Shown here piece by piece: positions 1 through 6,358 of a stretch of DNA of 12,032 bases. Where the stretch lies: the NCBI GenBank assembly GCA_035510555.1, contig DATKGX010000009.1, positions 1 to 12,032 of the forward strand, in the 5' to 3' direction. Position 1 is the stretch's first letter, and each line of letters opens with the position of its first letter. Made by a program: the position numbers and the translations under genes. Source of the stretch: DATKGX01 sp035510555 (GTDB taxonomy: Bacteria > Patescibacteriota > Microgenomatia > Levybacterales > UBA12049). The notes below the pieces were generated by a model that saw nothing but the letters and a program-made list of their open reading frames with translations, ran no database searches and was not told the origin of the DNA.

Positions 1-1
1 T

Positions 2-400
2 TCTCCGGTTGATGGTACGGTTGACTCTTTAGCTAATGGAAAAGTGGTTTTAAAAACCGATAAAGAAGCGATTATGGCGCTGGATGGTGTCGGTGGGGAA
101 GCAGAAGGTGCTATTGAATATTTGCCGGATTCCGACGAAACTAAACTGGGCGCTTCAATCAAGGGAAAAATTTTGTTAGCTAAGTCAATTGATAAACTTT
201 ACGTTTTTAAGACAATTGGATTAGAAGCGACGGGAATAGTTACGGAAAAACTGGAGGGCATTGGTTTTGTTAATTTGGAAGAAAAACAGGTCAAGATGCC
301 GGTTTTGGCAGTTAGCGAAGAGGACTTTGGTAAACTAATAAAAGAGAAAGATAAAAAGCTCTATCTTTTTGGTAAAAATAAAAGTATTATCATTTTATGA
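2..400 (+). CDS. Unidentified protein, 3' part only (5' end outside window)
   Basis: The frame is open from the left edge and ends at TGA 398-400, giving at least 132 residues; the true start is outside the window. A GTG at position 44 is in frame, but the coding signal continues upstream of it (reading SPVDGTVDSL...), so I treat the gene as truncated by the window. The visible part has no membrane segment or cysteine. It opens with a PVDGTV stretch followed by alternating short strands, which recalls lipoyl/biotinyl-like barrel domains, but that is only a resemblance. A second part (GIVTEKLEGIGFVNLEE...) looks alpha/beta, and the tail is lysine-rich, ending in KNKSIIIL. The stop overlaps the ATG of the S41 protease gene (ATGA, 397-400), so the two are probably translationally coupled. 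It has the only TGA stop in the window. Function unknown. Confidence 0.75.
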   Translation, partial: SPVDGTVDSLANGKVVLKTDKEAIMALDGVGGEAEGAIEYLPDSDETKLGASIKGKILLAKSIDKLYVFKTIGLEATGIVTEKLEGIGFVNLEEKQVKMPVLAVSEEDFGKLIKEKDKKLYLFGKNKSIIIL

Positions 401-1677
401 AAAATAGGACTTTACAGATAGTTTTAATTGTTTTAATTACATTTTTAGCCGGATATTTTGTTGGAACACTCAAAATTAATTTAGACTGGCGAAATTATAA
501 ACCCGTTTTAAACGTCGCGAGCAAGGAACCGCCGGCAGGCGTTATTAATGTTGACTTCAATCCTTTCTGGAGCGTTTGGCAAAGTTTGCTGACTAATTAT
601 TATGATAAATCGAAATTAGACCAGCAAAAAATGCTCGATGGCGCCATTAATGGCATGGTGGCCTCAATCGGCGATCCGTTTACACTTTATCTTCCGCCGG
701 TTGCCAATAGCGATTTTAAACAAGGCTTAGCCGGAGAATTTAGCGGTATTGGCGCAGAGCTGGGGATAAAAGATAAAAATATTATTGTGATTGCGCCTTT
801 GGATGGCAGTCCGGCGGAGAAAGACGGCATTAAAGCCGGCGACATCGTTCTAAAAGTTGACGGACAATCGATTACCGGTTGGGATTTAGCCAAGGTGGTC
901 TCGCAAATTAGAGGGCCGAAAGGAACGGCGGTGACATTAACAGTTCAGCATGCTAACAATAAGCAAGTAGACATTACTATTGTTAGGGATGTCATTACCG
1001 TCAAAAGCGTGGCGATGAATATTCAATCCGCCAAGTGTTCAAATACCGGTTGTACCAATGTTTCCAAAGATTCATGTTCGGGAGATAGTTGTACAGAATT
1101 TGCTTACATCAGGCTGTCGCAATTTGGTGACAATACTAATCAAGAATGGACAAGTTTAGTTAAAGGGATTAGCGACAAAATTAATCAGGACAAAAATATT
1201 AAAGGCGTGGTTTTGGATTTACGTAATAACCCCGGCGGATATTTAACCGACGCGCAATTTATTGCTTCGGAATTTTTGCTAATGGGAACAAAAGTTGTTG
1301 GAGAAGATCCGTGTTCGCAACTAGATTGTTCATTGACGGTTCAAAGACAGGGGGCATTGACTGACCCAAAAATTAAAGTGGTCGTACTAATCAACAAGGG
1401 TAGCGCGTCGGCCAGCGAAATCGTTTCGGGCGCCTTAAAAGATAATAACCGGGCGATGCTGGTTGGGGAGACGTCATATGGAAAAGGCACAGTTCAACAG
1501 GCGCAAGATTTAGGTGACGGAGCAGGATTGCATGTGACCATTGCCAAATGGCTAACGCCAAACGGCACTTGGGTTAACGGTAAAGGTTTGACGCCCGATG
1601 TCTCTGTCAGCTTAGACCCGAAAAATCCATCAGAGGATACGCAACTTGAAAAAGCAGTTTTCGAATTGCTAAAATAG
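397..1677 (+). CDS. S41 family C-terminal processing peptidase (CtpA/Prc type), membrane-anchored, with PDZ domain
   Basis: This 426-residue serine protease should cut exported proteins near their C-termini outside the membrane. Residues 8-24 form an uncleaved-looking N-terminal membrane anchor. Residues 51-105 are the helical segment found before the PDZ domain in CtpA proteins (FNPFWSVWQSLL, GDPFTLYLPP). A PDZ domain follows at about 113-198. The S41 core contains DLRNNPGG (274-281), GSASASEI (335-342) and YGKGTVQ (361-367). From the 25-residue Ser-Lys spacing known for CtpB and Prc, the catalytic triad should be Ser338, Lys363 and Gln367, so the enzyme looks active. The odd feature is six cysteines (214, 219, 227, 232, 306, 311) in three C-x4-C pairs, in a segment between the PDZ domain and the core and in a loop of the core. 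The start overlaps the previous stop (ATGA) with no Shine-Dalgarno sequence, which suggests coupling. murB follows after 7 nt. Confidence 0.95.
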   Translation: MKNRTLQIVLIVLITFLAGYFVGTLKINLDWRNYKPVLNVASKEPPAGVINVDFNPFWSVWQSLLTNYYDKSKLDQQKMLDGAINGMVASIGDPFTLYLPPVANSDFKQGLAGEFSGIGAELGIKDKNIIVIAPLDGSPAEKDGIKAGDIVLKVDGQSITGWDLAKVVSQIRGPKGTAVTLTVQHANNKQVDITIVRDVITVKSVAMNIQSAKCSNTGCTNVSKDSCSGDSCTEFAYIRLSQFGDNTNQEWTSLVKGISDKINQDKNIKGVVLDLRNNPGGYLTDAQFIASEFLLMGTKVVGEDPCSQLDCSLTVQRQGALTDPKIKVVVLINKGSASASEIVSGALKDNNRAMLVGETSYGKGTVQQAQDLGDGAGLHVTIAKWLTPNGTWVNGKGLTPDVSVSLDPKNPSEDTQLEKAVFELLK

Positions 1678-1684
1678 ATAAATT

Positions 1685-2632
1685 ATGTTTAGGCAAAATG
1701 TTCTCCTTAAGGATTACAGCCGGTATCAAATCGGCGGCCCTGCAGCCTATTTTCTAGAAGTCTCAACAAAAAAGGAATTATTAGTTGGTTTAAAAGATTG
1801 GCGAAAACTGTCCGCAAAATTCTCTCCAGAAAAAAGAAAAATTTACGTTTTGGGAGCAGGAACAAACTTGTTAATTAACGAAAAAGGTTTTGACGGTCTA
1901 GTCATCCATAATCGTATCGGCGGAATTGAGAAAAGAGGAGAAGAGATTATTGTTGGCTCGGGAGTAATTCTAGCAGACCTTTTGGATTTTTGTATTGCCA
2001 ATTCTTTATCAGGCTTGGAGTGGGCAGGGGGACTGCCCGGAACAGTTGGTGGGGCAGTTAGGGGTAACGCCGGAGCGTTTGGTGGAGAAACAAAGGACAG
2101 CGTTAAAGAAGTTCAAAGTTTAAATTTGGATACATTGGAAGAAAAATCGCGCGATAAATGGGAGTGCGCTTTTGCCTACCGCTACAGTATTTTTAAAACT
2201 GAAGAAACGAAAGACGAAATGATTTTATCAGTAGTTTTAAGTTTAAAAAATGGTCAACAATCCGCCATCAAAAATTCCATTCAAGAAAAAATTGATTATC
2301 GTAACCAAAAGCATCCGATGGAATATCCAAGTATCGGTAGTACTTTTAAAAACGTCAATGTAGACAAGGTGCCTGAAAAATTAAGAGAAACTTTAGCTCC
2401 GTCAATTAAGATCGATCCGTTTCCGGTTATTCCGGCAGCAAAATTCCTAATTCTGGCCGGCGTTAAGGGGAAGAAAATCGGGAACGCGCAAATTGCCGAG
2501 AAGCATCCTAACTTTATTATTAACCTCGGCAGTGCCAAATCAGACGACGTCAAAGCGCTGATTAGTTTTGCTAAAGAAAAAGTGCAAAAAAAGTTCAACG
2601 TTACTTTGGAAGAAGAAATCATCTACCTCTAG
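1685..2632 (+). CDS. murB: UDP-N-acetylenolpyruvoylglucosamine reductase (MurB)
   Basis: MurB reduces UDP-GlcNAc-enolpyruvate to UDP-MurNAc with NADPH and FAD, the second committed step of peptidoglycan precursor synthesis in the cytoplasm. The 315-residue protein shows the FAD-binding GAGTNLLI (57-64), the glycine-rich GGLPGTVGGAV segment (115-125) with GNAGAFG (127-133), YRYS (165-168, with the conserved Arg166) and PSIGSTFKN (215-223), whose Ser219 is the expected proton donor. The C-terminal LEEEI (308-312) supplies the likely catalytic Glu311. The sequence moves directly from YRYS to the substrate domain, as in the shorter type II MurB proteins. About 25 residues (224-248) are inserted between FKN and IPAAKFLILAGVKG, longer than in typical MurB. 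There is no Shine-Dalgarno sequence; the ATG lies 7 nt after the protease stop, so the genes are probably cotranscribed. Its transcript may end near the inverted repeat at 2634-2671. Confidence 0.96.
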   Translation: MFRQNVLLKDYSRYQIGGPAAYFLEVSTKKELLVGLKDWRKLSAKFSPEKRKIYVLGAGTNLLINEKGFDGLVIHNRIGGIEKRGEEIIVGSGVILADLLDFCIANSLSGLEWAGGLPGTVGGAVRGNAGAFGGETKDSVKEVQSLNLDTLEEKSRDKWECAFAYRYSIFKTEETKDEMILSVVLSLKNGQQSAIKNSIQEKIDYRNQKHPMEYPSIGSTFKNVNVDKVPEKLRETLAPSIKIDPFPVIPAAKFLILAGVKGKKIGNAQIAEKHPNFIINLGSAKSDDVKALISFAKEKVQKKFNVTLEEEIIYL

Positions 2633-2633
2633 C

Positions 2634-2671
2634 GTTGGCAAGCTTAAAGCAATTGACTGATAAGCTTCAAC
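2634..2671. repeat. Inverted repeat around the -35 box of the Kef-type gene
   Basis: AAGCTTA (2640-2646) pairs perfectly with TAAGCTT (2661-2667), and outside a 2-nt bulge (GC, 2638-2639) GTTG (2634-2637) pairs with CAAC (2668-2671). Together they give an 11-bp interrupted stem with a 14-nt loop. The TTGACT -35 box (2653-2658) lies inside the loop. No T-run follows, so an intrinsic terminator for murB is unlikely. An operator for the downstream promoter or an mRNA 3'-end hairpin are both possible. Confidence 0.55.
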
Positions 2672-2682
2672 AATAGTATAAA
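2653..2682 (+). promoter_or_regulatory. Sigma70-type promoter for the Kef-type antiporter gene
   Basis: TTGACT (2653-2658), an 18-nt spacer, then TATAAA (2677-2682). The predicted start of transcription (about 2688-2689) falls on the GTG start codon at 2688, so the mRNA would be leaderless. Confidence 0.65.
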
Positions 2683-2687
2683 TAATT

Positions 2688-4403
2688 GTGGGGAACTTTT
2701 TTCTAGATCTAACGGTAATTATCTGCCTGGCCGCAGTTTTGGCTCTCATCTTCAGATTACTTAAGCAGCCCGCAATCCTCGCTTACATTCTAACCGGAAT
2801 TATCATCGGCTTTTTTCATTATTTCCAAAGTTCTAATCAGGACATTTTGCAGACGATGTCGCAAATCGGCGTTACATTGCTTTTATTCATGGTTGGTTTG
2901 GAAATTAAAGTTTCCGAGCTTTTTTCTTTAGGCAAGTCACTATTGATTGCAGCGGTGGGACAGATAGGATTAACCATTTTAGGTGGATTTGCAATTGCGA
3001 CTTTTTTTGGCTTTGATCTTTTTTCCTCTTTTTATATCGCAATGGCTTTAACTTTTTCCTCAACCATTATCGTGGTAAAGCTTTTATCCGACAAAAGGGA
3101 AATGCACGCTTTATATTCTAAATTTTCAATCGGCATTTTACTGGCTCAAGATATTGTGGCAATAGCGCTGTTAATGCTTTTGTCTGGTGTCAGCACGAAG
3201 ACGCAAGGACTAGATATGCTGATGAATTTTATTTTGATTTTGGTGAAGGGCGGGATTTTAGTTGCGGTCGTTGCGCTTTTATCAAGGCATTTCTTCCCCA
3301 AGTTTATTGAGTCAATCGCCAAATCTTCCGAAACACTTTTTCTAATCAGCTTGGCTTGGGTTTTCGGTTTGGCCGCCATTGTCAGTTCTCCCTACGTTGG
3401 TTTTTCGATTGAAATCGGCGGATTCTTAGCCGGATTGGCGCTAGCTAACACGATGGCCAATTATCAAATTATCGCCAAAGCTAAAATTCTTAGAGACTTT
3501 TTCATCGTTTTGTTCTTTGTGCTTTTAGGGATTCAAATGTCTTTTGTAAGTCTCCAAACAATTATTATTCCGGCCATTTTCCTGTCGTTGTTTGTGCTTT
3601 TAATTAAACCGCTTTTGGTAACGCTGGTAATGTCGGCGATGGGCTACCGCAAGCGCACTGCTTTTTTAACCGGCATATCTTTGTCACAAATTTCGGAGTT
3701 CTCCTTGATTCTGGTTTTTATGGGTTACAAACTAGGACAAATCAATCAGCGAGTGGTTTCTTTAATTACGGTTGTTGGGCTGATCAGCTTTTTTGTTTCC
3801 ACTTACGGATTAATTAATGCAAAAGTTCTGTACCGTAAGATGGCGCCGTACTTAGCATTTTTGGAGAGGGCAGAAGCTAAAAAAGATGAAATCAGCGAAC
3901 CCGAAGACAGTCTAGAAAGTTTAGATAATCACGTCGTAGTTATTGGTGGCGACCAAATGGGGGAGAGCATTATGGAAGCTTTAGAGGATCGGGATATGGA
4001 TGTAGTGTTGGTCGATTTTGACCCCAGCATTCTCAAAAAACTAAAAGACTCGCCTCGTCTCGGCGGAGCGGGTAAAAAAGTGCACCGCCTGTTTGGCGAT
4101 ATTGCCGATTTGGATATCCAGGAGCGTGCTAGACTTACCCAAGCAAAATTGGTGATTTCTACCATTCCGGACGCCGAAGACAATGTCTTGCTCTTAAAAG
4201 AATTAAAGCACGAAAACCGGCGGGCCAAAATAGTGGTGATGGCGCTGGATAGTCATGATGCCAAGCTTTTGTACAAAGAGGGCGCCGATTATGTGATTTT
4301 GCCGCATTTGGCCGGTGGCAGACAAATTGCGGAAATTATTTTAGATAACCATTTGGATAAAATCGAAAAATTAAAGGAGAAGGATGCTAAATATTTGGGT
4401 TAG
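2688..4403 (+). CDS. Kef-type (CPA2) cation/proton antiporter with C-terminal RCK_N (TrkA-N) domain
   Basis: Residues 1-380 form a hydrophobic CPA2-type exchanger with about 12 membrane segments. Recognisable blocks are LKQPAILAYILTGIIIG (25-41), TLLLFMVGLEI (63-73), LAQDIVAIALL (152-162, with Asp155 the likely ion-coupling acid), EIGGFLAGLALAN (242-254) and SLSQISEFSLIL (331-342), the counterpart of SQxGEF in KefB/KefC. After a charged linker (391-413), residues 414-535 form a Rossmann-like RCK_N domain with VVVIGGDQMGES, an acidic strand end (VLVDFD, 441-446) and FGDIADLDI (469-477). In the GxGxxG loop (420-425, GGDQMG) the second glycine is replaced by Asp422. RCK_C is absent; the protein stops shortly after the RCK_N-like part, at 571 residues. 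It probably exchanges K+ or Na+ for H+ under control of a nucleotide or other ligand. The GTG start is supported by the promoter 5 nt upstream. The gene end overlaps the opposite-strand gene by 17 bp. Confidence 0.92.
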   Translation: MGNFFLDLTVIICLAAVLALIFRLLKQPAILAYILTGIIIGFFHYFQSSNQDILQTMSQIGVTLLLFMVGLEIKVSELFSLGKSLLIAAVGQIGLTILGGFAIATFFGFDLFSSFYIAMALTFSSTIIVVKLLSDKREMHALYSKFSIGILLAQDIVAIALLMLLSGVSTKTQGLDMLMNFILILVKGGILVAVVALLSRHFFPKFIESIAKSSETLFLISLAWVFGLAAIVSSPYVGFSIEIGGFLAGLALANTMANYQIIAKAKILRDFFIVLFFVLLGIQMSFVSLQTIIIPAIFLSLFVLLIKPLLVTLVMSAMGYRKRTAFLTGISLSQISEFSLILVFMGYKLGQINQRVVSLITVVGLISFFVSTYGLINAKVLYRKMAPYLAFLERAEAKKDEISEPEDSLESLDNHVVVIGGDQMGESIMEALEDRDMDVVLVDFDPSILKKLKDSPRLGGAGKKVHRLFGDIADLDIQERARLTQAKLVISTIPDAEDNVLLLKELKHENRRAKIVVMALDSHDAKLLYKEGADYVILPHLAGGRQIAEIILDNHLDKIEKLKEKDAKYLG

Positions 4404-4749
4404 AATAATCTGGTAGATTATTATCCACAAGCCACTGCTTAGTCTTCTCGTCTACCTTATCGGAAAGAAGTATGTTCAAGCCATGTTCTTTAGTAAATCC
4501 CAATAAAGCAGAATAAAGAGTGCGTCTAGTATCATCATCTCCCTCAATACTAATTATTCTCGCGTTTCGTGAATTTACAACTATAAATTCAGTAGCTATC
4601 ATTCCTGACAGGCTTCCAGCCGGAGAAGAAGCAACAATATTTAACATTAATTGCCTGCTCTCTATTAGGATTTTTGCGGTGGGTTCATTTTTTGGAACAG
4701 AAGGAGAAGGGTCGGGGGAGAGTCTTAAGCTTTCTAAGCCGGTTCTCAT
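4387..4749 (-). CDS. Unidentified 120-residue protein
   Basis: I do not recognise this protein. An in-frame GTG at 4776 would give 129 residues, but it lies inside the putative -10 region of a promoter, so I prefer ATG 4749. That start also has an AAGGA-like purine stretch about 8 nt upstream, the closest thing to a Shine-Dalgarno site in the window. The N-terminal 25 residues are rich in Pro and Ser (SPDPSPSVPKN) and probably disordered. From about residue 26 the pattern looks alpha/beta: a helix (ILIESRQLMLNIV), a strand (EFIVVNSRNARIISIEG), an acidic turn (GDDDTRR), a helix (TLYSALLGFTKEHG), a strand (LNILLSD) and a short helix. There is no signal peptide, membrane segment or cysteine. It sits downstream of prfA on the same strand and overlaps the end of the antiporter gene. 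Alternatively it could be spurious, but the promoter argues for it. Confidence 0.6.
   Translation of the reverse strand: MRTGLESLRLSPDPSPSVPKNEPTAKILIESRQLMLNIVASSPAGSLSGMIATEFIVVNSRNARIISIEGDDDTRRTLYSALLGFTKEHGLNILLSDKVDEKTKQWLVDNNLPDYSNPNI
4404..4422. repeat. Perfect inverted repeat just after the antiporter stop codon
   Basis: AATAATCT (4404-4411) and AGATTATT (4415-4422) form a perfect 8-bp stem with a 3-nt loop (GGT), starting at the base after the antiporter TAG. It is AT-rich and has no real T-run behind it, so as a terminator it would be weak. It also lies within the last codons of the opposite-strand gene. It may mark or protect the 3' end of the antiporter mRNA. Confidence 0.4.
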
Positions 4750-4768
4750 AAATTTTTCCTTTTCCCAA

Positions 4769-4796
4769 GTTATCACAAATAAATGATGTCAGTCAA
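4769..4796 (-). promoter_or_regulatory. Probable promoter for the 120-residue gene
   Basis: Read on the minus strand: TTGACT (4796-4791), a 16-nt spacer, then GATAAC (4774-4769) preceded by TGT, an extended -10-like context. The predicted start is near 4762, giving a leader of about 12 nt with an AAGGA stretch before ATG 4749. The -35 box begins 9 nt after the prfA stop codon. Confidence 0.45.
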
Positions 4797-4804
4797 GGGG
4801 CATT

Positions 4805-5704
4805 TTATTCCTGCGGAGTTTCTAAAGTTCTCATTGATGCTATTACGTCGTCTAAGTTTCCATCCATAATTCCTTCTAAGTTTCTCCAAGATTTGTTGAC
4901 GCGGTGGTCGGTTAATCTATCCTGTGGAAAATTATAGGTACGGATTTTTTCAGAGCGCATGCCGCGTCCAACTTGCGTTGCTTTAAGTCCGGCAATCTCA
5001 CCATGTTGCTTCTCGACTTCAATTTCCCACAATTTTGCCCGAAGCATTTCCATCGCCAATTCTCTGTTTTGGGCTTGAAAGCGCTGTGTTTGACAGTTGA
5101 CGACAATACCGGTTGGCGTATGTTTTAATCTTACTGCGGTTGAAACCTTGTTAACATTCTGTCCGCCGTGGCCCCCAGATCTGTGTGCCTCAAATTCAAT
5201 GTCGTCGGGGTTAATGTGTAAATCGATATCTTCCAGCTCCGGCAAAACCGAAACAGTGGCGGTAGAAGTATGTACACGGCCTCTTTTCTCAGTCGTCGGA
5301 ATGCGTTGTACACGATGAACACCCGCCTCAAACTTCAATAATTCAAAAGCGCCATGTCCCTCAATTTTAATGACATCTTCGTCCAATGCCTCGACTTTAA
5401 AACCTTTCATTTGGGCAAAGCGGGAATACATTCGCAGTAATTCCTGTCCCCAGTTGGCTGCTTCGTCTCCGCCGGCAGCGCCACTAACTTGTACTAAAAC
5501 ATTTCTTTCGCCCAAAGAATCGTCGTCCGATTCCTGTTCGCTTACATTATTTTCATAAGTTTTTAAAATCTCTGCTTTTTGCTGTTCGAGATTATCGATT
5601 TCACCCTTAGCCAGTTCAGCCATTTCGGGATCGGCAAGGAGAATTTTTGTTTCCTCAATCTTTTTATCCAGTTCGCTTATTTGAACCTGTCGATAATCAT
5701 CCAT
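4805..5704 (-). CDS. prfA: Peptide chain release factor 1 (RF1), N-terminally short
   Basis: This class I release factor reads UAA and UAG in the ribosomal A site and triggers peptide release. RF1 rather than RF2 identity rests on the P-x-T tripeptide (PTT, 136-138, in HRVQRIPTTEKRGRVHTS); RF2 would have SPF. The GGQ loop is intact (RSGGHGGQNVNKVSTA, Gln182). SGAAGGDEA (74-82) marks the PCRF domain and TYNFPQDRLTDHRVN (256-270) the C-terminal region. At 299 residues it is about 60 shorter than E. coli RF1. By eye its start aligns near E. coli residue 50, so the first helical part of domain 1 is missing while the codon-reading and catalytic parts remain. Upstream extension is blocked: the first in-frame codon above AAC-TCC-TCT-ATG is the TAG stop of rpmE. 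There is no Shine-Dalgarno site, so translation is probably coupled to rpmE. Confidence 0.95.
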   Translation of the reverse strand: MDDYRQVQISELDKKIEETKILLADPEMAELAKGEIDNLEQQKAEILKTYENNVSEQESDDDSLGERNVLVQVSGAAGGDEAANWGQELLRMYSRFAQMKGFKVEALDEDVIKIEGHGAFELLKFEAGVHRVQRIPTTEKRGRVHTSTATVSVLPELEDIDLHINPDDIEFEAHRSGGHGGQNVNKVSTAVRLKHTPTGIVVNCQTQRFQAQNRELAMEMLRAKLWEIEVEKQHGEIAGLKATQVGRGMRSEKIRTYNFPQDRLTDHRVNKSWRNLEGIMDGNLDDVIASMRTLETPQE

Positions 5705-5713
5705 AGAGGAGTT

Positions 5714-6007
5714 CTAAGCTGCGTCCATTAACATTTCGCGCAGTGTCTTTGGGGCATTGTCGGCTTTTTTCTGTTCTTTTTCTTTCTTTTTGGTTACGTG
5801 AAGTTTGCCGATTTCAACTTTTTTGGTGAACTTTTCAATTCTACTGCCGCTGTCAACAAATCTTTGCTCACCGGTGTAAAACGGGTGACATTTATCGCAC
5901 AGTTCCACATGAATTATTTCTTGGGTTGAACCAATTGTAAATTTGTTTCCGCACTGGCAAATAACCTGTGCTTCTTCAAAATATTGTGGATGAATTGCCT
6001 GTTTCAT
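5714..6007 (-). CDS. rpmE: 50S ribosomal protein L31 with C-terminal extension
   Basis: L31 is a large-subunit protein that bridges to the 30S head. The core matches zinc-binding L31: MKQAIHPQY, CQC (Cys17, Cys19), CDKC (Cys37, Cys40) followed by HPFYTGEQRFVDSGSRIEKF. Four cysteines make it the zinc-containing (C+) type. It has 97 residues against about 70 in E. coli. The extra 25-30 residues are a lysine-rich helix (KKKEKEQKKAD) ending in APKTLREMLMDAA. The ATG at 6007 follows a TATAAT -10 box by 7 nt, so the mRNA should be leaderless. The gene ends in TAG, 9 nt before and in the same frame as the prfA start, forming an L31-RF1 operon. Confidence 0.95.
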   Translation of the reverse strand: MKQAIHPQYFEEAQVICQCGNKFTIGSTQEIIHVELCDKCHPFYTGEQRFVDSGSRIEKFTKKVEIGKLHVTKKKEKEQKKADNAPKTLREMLMDAA

Positions 6008-6014
6008 GTGTCTA

Positions 6015-6043
6015 ATTATAGCGTATTCTTAGGTTCAACACAA
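6015..6043 (-). promoter_or_regulatory. Promoter for rpmE-prfA
   Basis: On the minus strand: TTGTGT (6043-6038), a 17-nt spacer, then a perfect TATAAT (6020-6015). The predicted start is near 6008, one base before the ATG at 6007, so the message is essentially leaderless. It is divergent from the promoter at 6056-6084. Confidence 0.65.
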
Positions 6044-6055
6044 GGCTTTTTCCCG

Positions 6056-6084
6056 TTGACAAGGAAAGCTTAAGGTTATATTAT
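6056..6084 (+). promoter_or_regulatory. Strong promoter for the 72-residue gene
   Basis: Perfect TTGACA (6056-6061), a 17-nt spacer, then TATTAT (6079-6084). The predicted start is 6091, exactly the A of the ATG, so the mRNA is leaderless. An overlapping TATATT (6077-6082) would give a poorer 15-nt spacer. Confidence 0.75.
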
Positions 6085-6090
6085 CGCCTT

Positions 6091-6309
6091 ATGGAAAGAC
6101 GAGGTGCAGAAAATCCAGTCCCAGCAGAAGCTACAAGCGCAGTGCCGACAAAATCTCTAACAGAGGTGATTGCGGCTGATTATAAAAAAATACTTATCGA
6201 TAGACGTCCTCCAATAAAAAGTCGAGCGAGTGCTGATAGAGAAGAGGAGGATAGGCTACGAAGAGCTGCGGCAGAGCAGGGTGTTGGAGAAATTAGAATC
6301 ACTTGGTAG
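6091..6309 (+). CDS. Unidentified small protein, 72 residues
   Basis: I do not recognise this protein. The coding call rests mainly on a near-consensus promoter whose predicted start coincides with the ATG, and on a stop codon sitting in a hairpin (6306-6319). The N-terminal 20 residues are rich in Ala, Pro and Thr and look disordered. Then comes a likely helix (SLTEVIAADYKKILIDRR), and from about residue 43 a charged stretch (SRASADREEEDRLRRAAAEQG) likely to be helical, ending in a short strand-like GEIRITW. No signal peptide, membrane segment or cysteine is present, so a small cytoplasmic protein is likely. It is divergent from rpmE. It could be an adaptor or nucleic-acid-associated protein, but nothing specific supports either. 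Confidence 0.6.
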   Translation: MERRGAENPVPAEATSAVPTKSLTEVIAADYKKILIDRRPPIKSRASADREEEDRLRRAAAEQGVGEIRITW

Positions 6310-6319
6310 CAGAAGCTAC
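6306..6319 (+). terminator. Possible short terminator over the stop codon of the 72-residue gene
   Basis: GTAGC (6306-6310) and GCTAC (6315-6319) form a perfect 5-bp stem with an AGAA loop, extended by a G-T wobble pair, and followed by TTTCTT. The TAG stop (6307-6309) is inside the stem. It is short, so a weak terminator at best. Confidence 0.35.
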
Positions 6320-6323
6320 TTTC

Positions 6324-6352
6324 TTATCATTAAATTTTCCCCGTGATATAAT
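6324..6352 (+). promoter_or_regulatory. Promoter for the Nudix gene (extended -10)
   Basis: TTATCA (6324-6329), a 17-nt spacer, then a perfect TATAAT (6347-6352) preceded by TGA, giving an extended TGnTATAAT -10. The predicted start is 6359, exactly the A of the ATG, so the mRNA is leaderless. Confidence 0.7.
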
Positions 6353-6358
6353 TAATTC

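Noticed and set aside
398..400. Possible UGA reassignment, as in some CPR lineages
   Set aside because: No recognisable gene needs an in-frame TGA, whereas recoded genomes use it often. The scarcity of TGA stops alone is not evidence of recoding.
687..893. Minus-strand frame inside the S41 protease gene
   Set aside because: It is antisense to the conserved PDZ-coding region with no start signals; it is a shadow frame.
4520..4786. Plus-strand open frame opposite the 120-residue gene
   Set aside because: It has no promoter or ribosome site, and the minus-strand frame has a promoter and start context. Only one is likely real.
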